Assembly (NCBI GenBank): GCA_003344405.1
Contig: NOWV01000007.1
Coordinates: forward strand, 434,001 to 498,000
Direction: 5' to 3'
Length of the DNA: 64,000 nt
Source: Trichoplax sp. H2
Lineage: Eukaryota > Placozoa > Uniplacotomia > Trichoplacea
This document shows positions 1 through 13,300 of this stretch, piece after piece. The notes below the pieces were generated by a model, which was given only the letters and a program-made list of their open reading frames with translations, searched no databases and was not told the DNA's origin. How positions within the stretch are numbered: position 1 is the stretch's first letter; each line of letters opens with the position of its first letter. The translations under genes were made by a program, and so were the position numbers.

Positions 1-1527
1 CTCAAAGCTTCATTTTTATAGCATTTACTGCAATAAAGACATATGTAAACAAAACAAAATTAAAATAAATAAATATGCACAGCCTAGAGTTAAAAATCTA
101 TGAACAGTCGATAGAAATACGGACGCTGGACTGCTACACAGAACCCTGTTTACGTTGCCGTTATTCAATTAATAAACTGGGATGCATAGTTAGTAAGTAT
201 TGCATGACTTTAGATAGTCTTTCATCTTTCTCATTATTATTTAGCCCAGACTACTATGAATATTAAATTATACCTGTGATCAATATAATAATCTACCTAC
301 ACTGTTAGTATGCCAAAATAATCGGTATTAATGCAAATAATTCAAGTGTGGTAAGCACCTTAAATTCCCTTTCTAAATAGAAGTGGGGGCCCAACGCATT
401 CCTCCTAACGATTCAACTCTATGTTACCATATTATCTGGATTATTTGCATATAATCATAACTCAGTCCTCTTTTCTATAACTGCACATATAATAATTTCT
501 TACAAGAATGCTCGAATAATAATTCTATACTGTCATTATTCCTGATTAATCAATAGTAAATTAAACAGAAAATAATAAACCGTTCGGTATATTTTGTCAT
601 GTATGAACACCTCTTTATTGAGCTACTTAAGAATTAAAGTAATATCCAACTTATTGCATCCAACTCCATGCTGCAAAAAGAATATCCATCTTATATATGC
701 TTTCTCTTAATACATATTATGTTAAGCTACTGTGCTGAATCTTAATATGACGGTAGTACTATGTATTAAATATGTATGGATGCATGTCCAATTAGTTATA
801 CCATGGCTATACGATTATCCCTTAATTACATACATTTACTGTATATTTTAATAACTGTATTCCCTGAATACGAGTATATGTAGATTTTAATAACGTTATT
901 CTCTACATATTTGATGATTAATAATGTATTCCCCGAATACCATCAAATTATCAATGAATTGGGATTATAACCGATATCAGCGTTTCGTTTCCCGAAGTAA
1001 TTATTCATTTACTTACATATGCTAAACGCACAAAAAAATACAAAATTATTTAATCCTCAATAGTTTAATACTTTACATTTTGTTTTTCTTTATTGCGATC
1101 AAATTAGCATATCGATCCAAAGGGTAGCTTAAGAATATAAACTAGTTTTTTTTCAAAACCAGGTAATAAAATAGAAAGCTATACATCGCATTACTTATAT
1201 GGTGAATACTGTAGGTTCATTCCGCTATATACATTATATGTGTTTCGATCACATATGTGAATATCATAGATGCCTTAGCTAATTTAGCCATAATAATATA
1301 TAAGCATTCAATAGTACATGGTAAATTAATTTAGAATTCAAGATATTTCACAAGAAGGAGACTGTATGTGCATATCATTGCGCTTTAATAATGTGCAAAG
1401 TTGATCCAGAGATATTCATAACTATTATTTCGTTGAAAAAGAGAAGGTAAAAAATGCCCAATTATAAAAGATGGACTGTGTTTTGTTATGTCTGAGTAAT
1501 AATTTCTATTTAATAACGAATTTCATA
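1..1527. other. AT-rich intergenic/3' flank, no gene seen
   Basis: This stretch lies downstream of the XRRA1-like gene, which is on the minus strand. The only long ORF (75-266, plus) has no recognisable domain or flanking splice signals, so I treat it as chance. No tRNA or element ends were seen. Confidence 0.6.
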
Positions 1528-4500
1528 TCAGAATGGTGAATGAAGTGTTCGTGAATCATTATTCGAGTTAGCACTTGAAGGAGAAGATTTTAACAACTGT
1601 TGCTGAGAAGCCTTAATAGACATTTCTGGACTTGCCGCTGGCGAGATATTGGTCACCTCGGTACCTAAGACACTATCTAATCCTTCATGTAAAGCTTCAC
1701 AGGTTGACGCTACAGATTTTAAGGTAGCTTCTCGAAATTCTTCATATTTAGTTTGTACCTACAGGGAACCAGTAATATTCCATTAGAAATTAAATCGGAG
1801 TAGTCTTATATTATAAATTTACATTTCTAATGAGATTAAAATCAATTTTTTGGCCATTTTATTGTATTGTTAAAAGCATTCAGAGAAGTACATTTAACTT
1901 ATTTACCCTTGAAAGTAATCGAACAGCATCGTCTTTGTCTTGATCGCTTTTTCTCAATAAATTATCTGTAATGAAATTTATGAAATTCCCAATTAAAAAA
2001 TTCTCTCAGCATACATTTATATTCCGTTGTTGGCAAAAATCTTGTATGAAAAGGCTAAAGGCCCTTTCTTGAAGAGTCGATATAATGAGAATAGTGGTAT
2101 AACATTGCTTTATAATATTGATCAGCATCCAGGAATTGTGTATCTAGATATTAATACAAATATCTACTAAAAACTACCTTACTAAAGGAGTTACCGTACT
2201 TGCACATGTCAAAATTTAATTCTATCAGAATTAAATCACAATGTGTTTCAATATTGTACATAGTAGCTTCTACCGTCTATACTAATAAATACTAAGAAAA
2301 ATATTTATCCTCAAATTCCCCATAATTGTTCTTTGCTCGTTGTAGCGAATAACTTTCATTACCAGATATGTAATTTACGTTTACAAATTAAGGTACAACT
2401 AATTGTGATCGTCTCGTATATACAATATATATATAATTAATTATGATATCTAATAATATATTACATTGCAATATAGTGCTACAACAGCTTGGCCATGCAA
2501 AATTTTACGATCAACTACCCCAAATTGACTATTGTACACTGATCACCATCATTATGCTTTTAAATATACGTGTTAACAAGCTACAGCATATATTACCTAA
2601 ATTGCCTTCCATCGTGTTTAAATCACCTTGAATTACAGTTAAAGCAGATTGCAACTTATCATTGGTTGTTTTCGATCTTGATGTATTATATCCTAATCTT
2701 AGCTAAAGTTAAAAGAAGAAATAATCAGGTTAATTATGATGTAAGGTAGGATCAAACATTACTATCACAGCTTTATCGAAATCTTTAATATAAGAATATC
2801 TAATGTTAATCATCAATACTACAGATTTTAACCGGCATGAAATAGGATCATATTAAAGTAAATTCGATATAAAACAGAATTAATATCTTACTTTAGGTTT
2901 ATAGTAATTTACAGGTTCTTCTTCTTGATAAGTTAAGGGATGATGCAATGCATATTTTAGAGCTCGAACACTGCTTTGCATATCTGAGATTATGGCAAAT
3001 AAAGCATAAAAATGATTAGTAAATAATTTAATTTCTTATCAAAGTTAAGCATATCATATCAATCAGCAAGTTACCATTCTTCATTATATACGATGTAGTA
3101 TATGATTTTAGTATAGATATAGCTAGTAATACTGTACCTTTTGGGAAATTATTTTCTGGTTTATCATCATCAAGACCAGAAGCCAATTCCTCAAATCCCT
3201 TAAAAATAGAGGAATAACCAAGATCTCAATTAATATAAATTATCTTGAATAGATTATATTATTGGGGTTATTTTTTTGCTCAAGGTTTTCTTTACTTTAT
3301 ATTTCTTTGGCAATTTCTTAGCTACTTCTCTTTGCTTTTCATGTGGAATAATTTCCTCTTTAATATATTGGTCTTCAGCAGTCGATTTTTCTAGTGATGA
3401 AGTTAATGGACGATCGAAATCGTTTTGTTGCTATATCAAAAAATTACATGATATATCAATATCTTCACCTAAATAAAAACTATTAATAATTGCATAATGA
3501 TCCTTTCCAATAGGATAGCACCACTAAATATGAATGTATTTTAATCATGATGATACGTTAAATAGGAGTAATATTAATAATTTGTCACCACTGCCCTTAA
3601 ACTGAAATTAATATTTTAAATCAATGCCCTTACATTATAAACTAAATTATGATTATAGGATAGAGTAGCTAAAATATACTGCCATGTTATGATCTACGGA
3701 TAAAAAATATTCTTATTTATCTTCCATTACTAATCTTAGATTTTATAAAAAATTATAATTACATTGAATCAAATTGAAATAATTACTGCAACTAGCATGA
3801 TACAATATCTGTTATATAGCTATCGACGATTGAAATAAATAAATATTGAATAAATAAGGACTTGCTAATAGAGACTAAGAATCGTCGCTATCTAAAAATT
3901 TCAGACAAGAGCCAAATATCGTATCTGCTAATATGTCATAATACCTGAGTTAAAAAGAAATTATTTTCATCATCATTGTCTTCTACTTCATTCATTTTCT
4001 CTTGTAAGATTTCATTAGGAATATCATCGATGATTTCAGTGTTACTACTAGGATGATCCGATGAAATAGTATCTTGTGTTGTAGGAAGAGGTTGTGAGAA
4101 ATTGTAATATGGAGCTTCGATGCTAAGAGGATAGCGACGTTTAGGGATAGGAGGTAAGACATCCTGAACCTGTAATAATTCATTAATTGATAATCTAAAT
4201 ATCTTGAATCTACTACATCATAATAACGTTTTTACATCATATCCATGTACACCCCCATAGCTATTCTTTTCTCTTATTGTCATACCTTGCGACGTTGATT
4301 GACGATAGGACGAGGTCGATATTTTTTCGATTTCCATTCGTCGTCAACATTGGTCCGAACTACATGAATCCCCCTTGCTTTGACTAACTCTTTTGTTAAT
4401 AAAGGTGGATTGCCTTTTATTTTAGTCAATAGCGGATTACCATAAATAACAAGTTCTTTAACTTGTGGATACTCAGCCAGTGACAATAAAGCTTCCTCTG

Positions 4501-7500
4501 TGGCAATCTACATCAAAATAATATTGCTGGTAAAAAGAAGTTCCAACAAATGCCTAAAAAATCGTACCTTAATATTCCATCTATGTATGATACATATATT
4601 ACTACTCATAATGTCATTGTAGGTCCTTGTAATAAAAAATTAAAGACTATCCTGAATTATTTATTCAACTTACTGAATTATTAGCTACGCTTAATGCTTG
4701 CAAGTAGTAAAATGGGAAAGCGGTTTCATCATCAGATAGAGAGCCTAATGGCAATATTATAATTAAACGAAGGGAAGTCAGAAACTCTTCTCAAACAATA
4801 TATTATAGAAGAGTTTTTAAAATATCGACGATAACTTGTTAGAAAAAGAGTTTACTTACTTGATATAATACTACTGCCTAAAATGCTCTCAACAGTGGGA
4901 TGTCTTGGTAATTCTGTATGCTCAAAGGTTACATTACTGTCTGCGCGACTTTGAACGCTTTTACTAGAAAGTTTATGAAAATTTTTTAAATTGAAATAGG
5001 TTAAAATCATCACATAATATCAATTTTAATGATTTTTATATAGCTGCATCATAACCCTTTAAAACTTCAATAAGTCACGCTCTTTTTAAGAAATACTTTC
5101 TCTAATATCTAATAGTTCTATTTCTATTTCGTTAGATTATGCGACTATTCCGGAACAAAAGCTCTCATTAATTAAGAGATACTATCTTTCATGTCTAATA
5201 ATTATATTTTATGTCGTCGAGTTATACGAGTATCTCAGAATAAAGCTCCTATTGAGAGACACTTTCTTTAATATCTAATGTCTTGTACTTCTATATCATT
5301 AAGTTATGTAATTATCTCCAAATACTTTCACTTAAAAACCATTAGGAAATTTAAAAACATCAAAGGCTAGGTTAATAATGCCAACCGGTTGTAGTAATTT
5401 CTATTAATCTTCCTACTATTGCTGTTCCTATTCATTTATTCCACTGTATGTAATATACAACTAAAGCTGTTCTCTACAAATTCTTGTAATCGAAATAATT
5501 TCTTACGATAATTAACAAATAACTATATCGACTATCTTAGTATATCGGCTTACATCTCGTCATCATCGATTTTTCTTCCTTCTGAAATAATATTCGATCT
5601 AATATATAATTAAATTATAAAATAAGTTAATGCTAGATAGATATTACCATAACTGAACAATTCGAAAAAGGAATAATGTCTCTTAAAATTATACGAGAAG
5701 GAATCATACCTTTCACTACCAGCAGATATTGGAGCTACACTTCTACGTTTGCTTGGATTGGTAGTGCCCGATGATATTCTCATTTTTAACAGTAAGGATA
5801 TCGATGGAACGCAAGTAATTTCATTGTTATCCAAATTTAGGTATCTTAGACTGAATTTACAATAATTTAAATATAATCAGAGGTATAATATAACGCGATG
5901 GTCATAAGATCATAACACTACTTTATTCAAACACTTAGGTACTAATATCCTATATCAATTTCTACTTGGAAAGTTCTAACTTTCATTTGCAATATAGAAT
6001 TATTCAATTTTGTACTTTTTTCAGTTTAAATAATATGAAGGCCTCAAAAATGACAATAATTCGTTAAAAATATATCCAATATCTTCTTGAAATGATATTG
6101 ATATTGATATGAGTACATAGCCTTCTATATCTCATTCCTTATTCGAAAATCTAGTTTATGTAATAAAATTATACATCTCTCGGCAAATTGAATAAATACT
6201 ACTGTATACAGGATAGAACCTTGTTTTCCATAACATCGTTAATATTTTTTCTTTACATAGTATCGATAGATCTTACTTTTTAAGTCCTGCTATCGGAAGG
6301 AAGCACGTCTCCGTTAATTGATTGCTATCCAAATATAAATATTCTAACGACGGATATAGTGGTTTATGCTTTTCTTTCTCTTTCACATTGTCGGAGTGAC
6401 TATAATGAAGAAAGAACATAAATAAAAGTTATCACTATCTTTCATAGTTTCAATTTACGTACTATATTATTTTATATATTCGTACAGCAGTATTAAGATA
6501 ACTATCGCATCTACGGTTATTATTATGATTATTTTACCTTGGCGTTGATGTGGCAGAAAGCTCTAATGGTAAACTACCTAAATCATTCCCTAATAGAGAT
6601 TAAAATTTATATTCTAATTAGTAAATCAGACCATAAGATCAAGCAATTTTAAGATTTGCCAGAGGCTAAATAAAATCATCATGTAGACTCTTTAAAGTAC
6701 CTGTTAATTTTAATAATCTCAATTGCGGTAACGTTCCTAAATTCAGTATATCATTTTTATTTAAGCAGTTATAGGATAAATCCAATGCCTAATGAACGAT
6801 ATTCAAATTATCATGATCATGTGAGACAATAGCACGATCGATTATTTTTGATCAAATCACAATCTAAAACTGAATACGTTATTCAACTGACATGTAATTT
6901 GGTAAATTCGCCAGTATTAATCGATATGTCCGACAAATCATTCAATTGCATCTCCAATTCTCTTAATTCTGGAAATGTTTTCAATTTTTCTAAAATGAAT
7001 ATGTAAAATATAGATTAGGAAGAATAAAGATATTCTGCTGTAGACGATTTTGCCAGAGATAGCATTCGATATAACTTATATATATAAGACTATCGTATTT
7101 ATATCTAAATACCTATAGGTAATTCATTCTCTCCAGCATTAATGTGAACGACGTTATCAAACAGAGCTAAATCTTCCGAATTTACCTATATGTCATAATT
7201 TTGTACGTCTGATTTAGTAGATAATAAATTATTGATATTATCTTCAAGTTAAAAATTACAATTCTTGAGTCTAAGATTATCACAAATAAGATTGAAATAA
7301 CTTAATATAGTTTTAATTTAAAACATACCCCAGGGTATACTTACATCTGTTAATTGACAACCGCTGATGTTAATAGAACACAAATCAGATGGATCTTCAA
7401 CTCCACAATGTTTTAGCTAAATGATGATCAAAAACAGAAACGATTTAACAAAATGTAGACAACTAATTTATGCGATTTAAAGGGGGTGATTTACCAGGAA

Positions 7501-9627
7501 GAAACCATCCAGAACCTTGAGTGGACTATTCTTCACAGCTGGTGTATTCTTTGGATTTTTGATAATTTCTCCGCGATTATTGGATAACGTTCTTCCTTCC
7601 TCTTTCTTTTCGCCTTTCTCCGCACATAGAATAGCTTTAAAATGGTTTTGCTGAGCTATATTATAAGCAATTAACCAAGCACCCCCTATGCAATCGATAT
7701 CAATAATTATAATCAGAGAGGTGATATTGATTAAATTGCAGCCAATAACATGATAGATTGCAGTCAAGTTTACAAACACAAACACTAATAACCCACTTTC
7801 TTATCTTTAAGGTTTAGCCGTGATTAGGTAATGCTAGTAAACATCTTACACATGATAATATAACTAACAGAAATTAATAATGAGTGTAGAATTCTCAGAT
7901 TATTAAAGAGTAAAAGTTTTGTTAAAATGGATACTAGTTGAAGGTAGTAGAAAATAATGATTCTTTAATATTTTATCATATCAGAATTCATATACTTATT
8001 ATCCGCAGAAATATTGAAAGAGTAGTCATATACTTCTCAACAAAGAGCTACTTTTTATGGTTTATATTGGTATGATAATTATTTCAGTCTTAATTAAGCA
8101 TATTTAGATCACTAGTAGCATATTAAGTAATCTGATGATAGTATGTGGAATAGATTTATGTACTAAAACTCTGAATCAAATAGATACTTATTAAGAGTGG
8201 AAATAACNNNNNNNNNNNNNNNNNNNNAAAACAGAAACGATTTAACAAAATGTAGACAACTGATTTATGCGATTTAAAGGGGGTGATTTACCAGGAAGAA
8301 ACCATCCAGAACCTTGAGTGGACTATTCTTCACAGCTGGTGTATTCTTTGGATTTTTGATAATTTCTCCGCGATCATTGGATAACGTTCTTCCTTCCTCT
8401 TTCTTTTCGCCTTTCTCCGCACATAGAATAGCTTTAAAATGGTTTTGCTGAGCTATATTATAAGCAATTAACCAAGCACCCCCTATGCAATCGATATCAA
8501 TAATTATAATCAGAGAGGTGATATTGATTAAATTGCAGCCGTAGAAAATAATGATACTTTAATATTTTATAATATCAGAATTCATATACTTATTATCCGC
8601 AGAAATATTGAAAGAGTAGTCATATACTTCTCAATAAAGAGCTACTTTTTATGGTTTATATTGGTATGATAATTATTTCAGTCTTAATAAAGCATATTTA
8701 AATCACTAGTAGCATATTAAGTAATCTGATGATAGTATGTGGAATAGATTTATGTACTAAAACTCTGAATCAAATAGATACTTATTAAGAGTGGAAATAA
8801 CTACAGTATCCGGTTGGGTTAGCGCAGAAAGCTAAGCCACAATCAGTGACTCGTATTATTACACAGAAATATCATTGCATTTACTATGATGCTTGTAAAT
8901 CGAAATATTTTATCAAACAGTCACTAGTTCAAACGCAAACGCAATCAGTTTCAAGAATGATTGCCGTGCATATCAAGGCCATTTATATTATTGATATTGC
9001 AAGACTAGACCAATAATGTCGACATTAAAATGCTAGGAAGTCATGTGAAATAATGTTTGGTTATTTAAGTTTCTAATAAGTAGGCTTCAACTGAAAGTTT
9101 GAAGTGCTAGATTTAGGGTTGGCTTCTTTATCCAGAACATTGCTGTTAGCATTAAAATATTGAGACGTTATATGTAGACGGAAATATACGTAGCTGATTT
9201 TAGGATTAATTAAACATCTTGATCAAATAATATTGACACTATAGTAGGAAATAAAGATATAGAAGAGCGTTTACTAGCTGAAATTATATGTAAATTCCTA
9301 CTTTATAAGTATAAATATGGTAGACATACCGTAGTCATTAAGTTAATCATTTATTACTAGTTGGACAATGTCTATGAGTAGATGTCTAACATGAAGAAAA
9401 TTCTGTATGTAAAGAGATTTTATTTGATACCCATGAGTAGACTACCCAATGCCTACCATACCGAATCTATCCGTGTATAACAAAATTTTAACGTTTTAAA
9501 ATATTAAGTAATCTCTATTTAATCATTTTAACTTACCACTGCCGGTCTTGCTACCAAGCTTTCTATAATGCCGAATTGGGAAAGCATTAGTTATGTTGGA
9601 GATAGGAATATCGTTAATATTAGCCAT
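1528..9627 (-). CDS. XRRA1: XRRA1-like leucine-rich repeat protein (X-ray radiation resistance associated 1)
   Basis: Nineteen exons, 5' to 3': 9537-9627, 7495-7685, 7345-7416, 7113-7185, 6892-6989, 6701-6788, 6538-6589, 6277-6399, 5710-5850, 4860-4963, 4674-4744, 4286-4507, 3945-4170, 3296-3430, 3138-3198, 2892-2983, 2627-2702, 1907-1965, 1528-1758. Phases match at every junction and give about 734 aa (human XRRA1 is of similar size). The start opens MANINDIPIS and soon reads NAFPIRHYRK, like the XRRA1 N-terminus. The middle exons carry leucine-rich repeats (for example LRELEMQLNDLSDI and LEYLYLDSNQL). After them comes the hallmark VIYGNPLLTKIKGNPPLL segment, then FFLTQ and a VRALKYALHHPL block. 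The molecular role of the family is poorly known; a cytosolic/nuclear LRR scaffold is inferred. Oddities: exon 2 occurs again at 8292-8482 because of an assembly duplication, and exon 13 contains a one-base frame break (4140-4143). Head-to-head with the next gene. Confidence 0.85.
5079..5328. repeat. Three diverged ~83-bp tandem repeats in an XRRA1-like intron
   Basis: Copies begin at 5079, 5161 and 5245. Each starts gctc, continues with an aga(t/c)act(a/t)tctt-like core, then taatatctaat and a gttat-rich stretch. They lie in the intron between exons 9 and 10 and are not coding. Confidence 0.6.
7431..8207. repeat. Assembly duplicate, copy 1 (contains XRRA1-like exon 2)
   Basis: These 777 bp recur at 8228-8801 on the other side of the gap. 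Apart from a 203-bp segment present only here (7744-7946), I count only seven single-base differences. The coding exon at 7495-7685 is intact in both copies. This pattern is what two alleles of one locus look like when laid end to end. Confidence 0.9.
8208..8227. other. Assembly gap, 20 Ns
   Basis: A run of exactly 20 Ns. It joins two nearly identical sequences, so the real distance is probably zero or negative (overlapping contigs or haplotigs) rather than missing sequence. Confidence 0.98.
8228..8801. repeat. Assembly duplicate, copy 2 (second XRRA1-like exon 2 at 8292-8482)
   Basis: Copy of 7431-8207 lacking 203 bp. It contains the same exon 2 with the same acceptor and donor. Any automatic gene model that includes both copies will encode this 64-residue stretch twice. 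Confidence 0.9.
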
Positions 9628-10383
9628 AGATGATCGATTTGCTACAAGCTAAATAATTCTATCTAAACTTTTCAATTTTTCCAATTTAGTCAAAATAGAC
9701 TTTGACAGTATTAATAAGATGAAGTATATATGGCACAGATCACTTTGAAACGGAATTATTGAAATTATATGGTAAGATTATATTGATCGTATAGGAAATG
9801 AATTTCATCTGTCATCAAACATATATTATAGATAGAGATGTTGACTAATACATGACTCAATTTTACAACTTATTGTGCTCTAATCAAACTGAAGGAGGAT
9901 CAATAGAATGCTAAGTGTCGTTAGTTATATATATTAAACAGGATTGAATAAAATTGAACCTAATGAAGAGAATGATGACTGTTACTATGGCAACAATAAC
10001 ATTAATCTACAATAGATATGCTTATCTGTCGGCCTATGGCCTGCTATAGACTAGTATGGATAAAAGACAAGAATGCTTCGCTAGAGTCTATTACTATCAG
10101 AATACGATCTATTAAATGGTATTTATACCTGAAAAGGGGTATACAACCAGTATTTATATATCAATCAGCGATAATATTATAGTTTGTAAACTAATACTCT
10201 TTGCTTACTGATGAGCTAATTCTTAATTTTAAGCTACTGTTGATTTATAATTTAGAAATATCTCTGCCTATTGAGTAAATAAGATTAGTGATGAATCATT
10301 AAAAGGCGCTCACAAAATTAATTGCCATGCAAATATAATACATCAGGTCTTGCAGCAGATAATTGATCGATTAAAAAGAAACT
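9628..10383. promoter_or_regulatory. Divergent intergenic region between XRRA1-like and LRR genes
   Basis: 756 bp separate two start codons that point away from each other, so the spacer must hold both promoters. I found no clear CCAAT, E2F or NRF-1 type motif and no CpG-rich core. The assignment rests on gene arrangement only. Confidence 0.45.
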
Positions 10384-13300
10384 ATGATAAGTAGGAGGAA
10401 AGTCAAAAAGAAAAGGATCAGGAAAAATGCTTTAAATGGCAACAAGCCGGAACCATCTGTAAACTTAGGTAATTTGCTGACTACATATCAAAAGATATGC
10501 AAGGAATCATGTTGTCCTCCATCGCCAAAAGTCGTCACTGACCTTCAAAAGTATATTAACCTTAATAAATATTTAGTTAGGGTAAGTATGAATTGAGTAA
10601 CAATTTATGAACCTGTTATTTTATAGAAAGGATATCTCGATCATTGTCATTAACCGTAGAGCTTATTTAGACTGTAGAATCAGAGCAGTAATAAAATTTT
10701 TGATATCTTTACTTTAATGAAGTGATTTACATGATTAAGAATAGGGCAAAAGAAAATAGCTAACTTTCAAACAGAGTAATGCATTGGCTAACGATCTATA
10801 AATGGTCGAATAGACCTGCTAGCTTAAATAAAAGGCGTCAATACTACTTTATATTAAGTTGAAAGGCTTATTTGGAGACTAGAATAAGAGTTAATAGCAT
10901 TACTTGCTACTTTTATTCGAATAAAGTGATTTAAGGACTGTGATGATGGTACGCATAGTCAAGTATACATTATACGAGTATACTGTAGTTCTTAGAAAGA
11001 GCAGTAGTAGTGACAAACAATTTGACTTGTTAACTTGAAAAGAAGACATCTTGAAGACCTTTTAAATTACATAACATATCTAGAAAGCAACATTTCTACC
11101 TGTACAGTAATTTATTTTTAACTTTGTTCGATCGGAGAAGCATACATGCTTTTGTGATAGAAGTTATTTAATTAAACGTAATGTCATATACAAAACTAAA
11201 AGGAATATCCAGGAAAAGCAGTGTATCAATTAATAATTTAAAGACCTGCTAACTTGAATAAAGAATATCATAATCAACCTATACTAAATTTTTAACTTAT
11301 CTAAAGAGAGTCTGTAGATATGTTTTTGTAACTTTATTCGAATAGAGATATGCATGGTTATTATTAAGATAGAAATCATCTAATCAAAACTAACCTCGTA
11401 ATACAGTATAATACTAGTCTCCAGTATCACCGATGTACTACTTAACAATTGATAGATCTAAAATTGACTCAATTAAACATCTTATTATCCTTTTTTATTT
11501 TAAATAGTGCAGCTCAGTTACAGCATAGAACCTGTATTAGCATTTATAATTTTATTTGATTAAAGCCGTTTGCATAATTATATGCGAGTACGGAATCAAT
11601 TACTATAGTAAATCTTTATAAGAGCAGTATTTTGATTAAAAATTTACAGACCAGTCATATTATATAAAAGATATCATGATTATTCATATTAAATTGTCAA
11701 GATCATTCTGATAATAGAATTAGTATTGCGACATAATTTTTGAATTTTATTGTAATTGTAATTTCGTTATCAATCTTTTAATCTTCTATAAAATGCTTCT
11801 TTTTACAGTTTATTATATATCCTGACGCAAATGTTAAGAATTATATGCTAGAACCACTGATCAAATCAATTAGAAATGTCCATTACACATTTATTAAAGA
11901 ATTATATTTATGGAAAATACCTCTTCAACATAGTCATACCGCAACTTTGGTAAGTCTGCTGCAGTTCATATGATTATTTTCAATGTTCTTGCAACGCCAC
12001 ATCTTACAGGCTCCATATCGTCTCTTGACAAAATTACTGATCTCCGTCATGATCAATTTACTGTGCCATCATACATGTAATAATCCTTTACACATATCCT
12101 AACAACAATTTTTATTTAGAAAATCGATAAATGTGAAATGTAAAGGTAGTGCACTAAAATATCCAATATGTATTTGATCCAATAACTATCTATTCTATTA
12201 GCGTATTTAAAATAAGGATTTCTGATTCGATGTTTAATTAGTTAACCTCTTAGCCCATAAAAGATTTGCGTCAAAGAAGTAGTTTTTCAGAATGAATATA
12301 ATACAAATTTGCTTACGCTTAATATGCAATGTTTCATCAAAGAGAGCATCCTAGATTAAGTTTATTGTAGCCCTACATCTTGCTACTGAAGGGTCGTCTA
12401 ATATTATTAACGTATTACAAAATATATTTAGCTTTAGCTATTTTCTGTTTACTCTAATCGATTCCCAAATTTCTCTGTAAAAGGCTATAAACCTTAATCT
12501 TCTAAAAAGTCCAAGTAGCCAAGTTTAATTTGCATCTCCTGCATATTACATAGATATAGTAATAGTAAAAGACTATTACTCGGTCATTACAAAAATATTA
12601 GCTTGTAAGAATAGCTACATTTCTAGAAATAATAAGCCAGATTAACGAACATAGAAGGAGTAGCACAGGCCATTTTGTAAGTTTGCAATCATAGTAGTTA
12701 AACGGACGACTACAGTTTTAAATTCATGTTAAATTCTTTATTTAACATCCATATTAAGTTATGACTTGTAAATTATTTGTGCATTCACTTTTTAAATATT
12801 TATATTATGATATCTGTATGTAGGCATTAATGATGGAAAAAGGAGACTATAAAATAACAACCCTAGAATTAGAGGATTGCGATATTGGTGCTTATTCTAT
12901 AGCTCGATTATCAAAGTGAGTAAATTAGAAGTAGGATTAATGAAACGATTTAGTTTAATCTAAAGCTGGTATCTAATTGGAGCTCATACCGCCTGTATAT
13001 GAATAAGTAGAAAACATAAAACTAAAAATCACTTCTCTTAATCGATCACTTTGTTTAGATCATTTCAGAGTAACACTCTAGTCAATCTGGTACTAGACTT
13101 CAATGAGTAAGTTCATTATGACAACTGCTAAATCATCGTGATTAATGCTTTCCACCTTGTAGAATAATGTAACAGATCTAATAAACGATTCTAGTAGTTA
13201 TAACTGTCAATGAAACGATTAGTTCAAATGATTCTATGTGCATTTGCTTACAATTACTTAAAACAATCGGATAATTAATTTACTGTTAATACAATCTAGC

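Noticed and set aside
7477-7785. Single 102-codon minus-strand ORF as a stand-alone gene
   Set aside because: It is XRRA1-like exon 2 (7495-7685) plus read-through into both introns.
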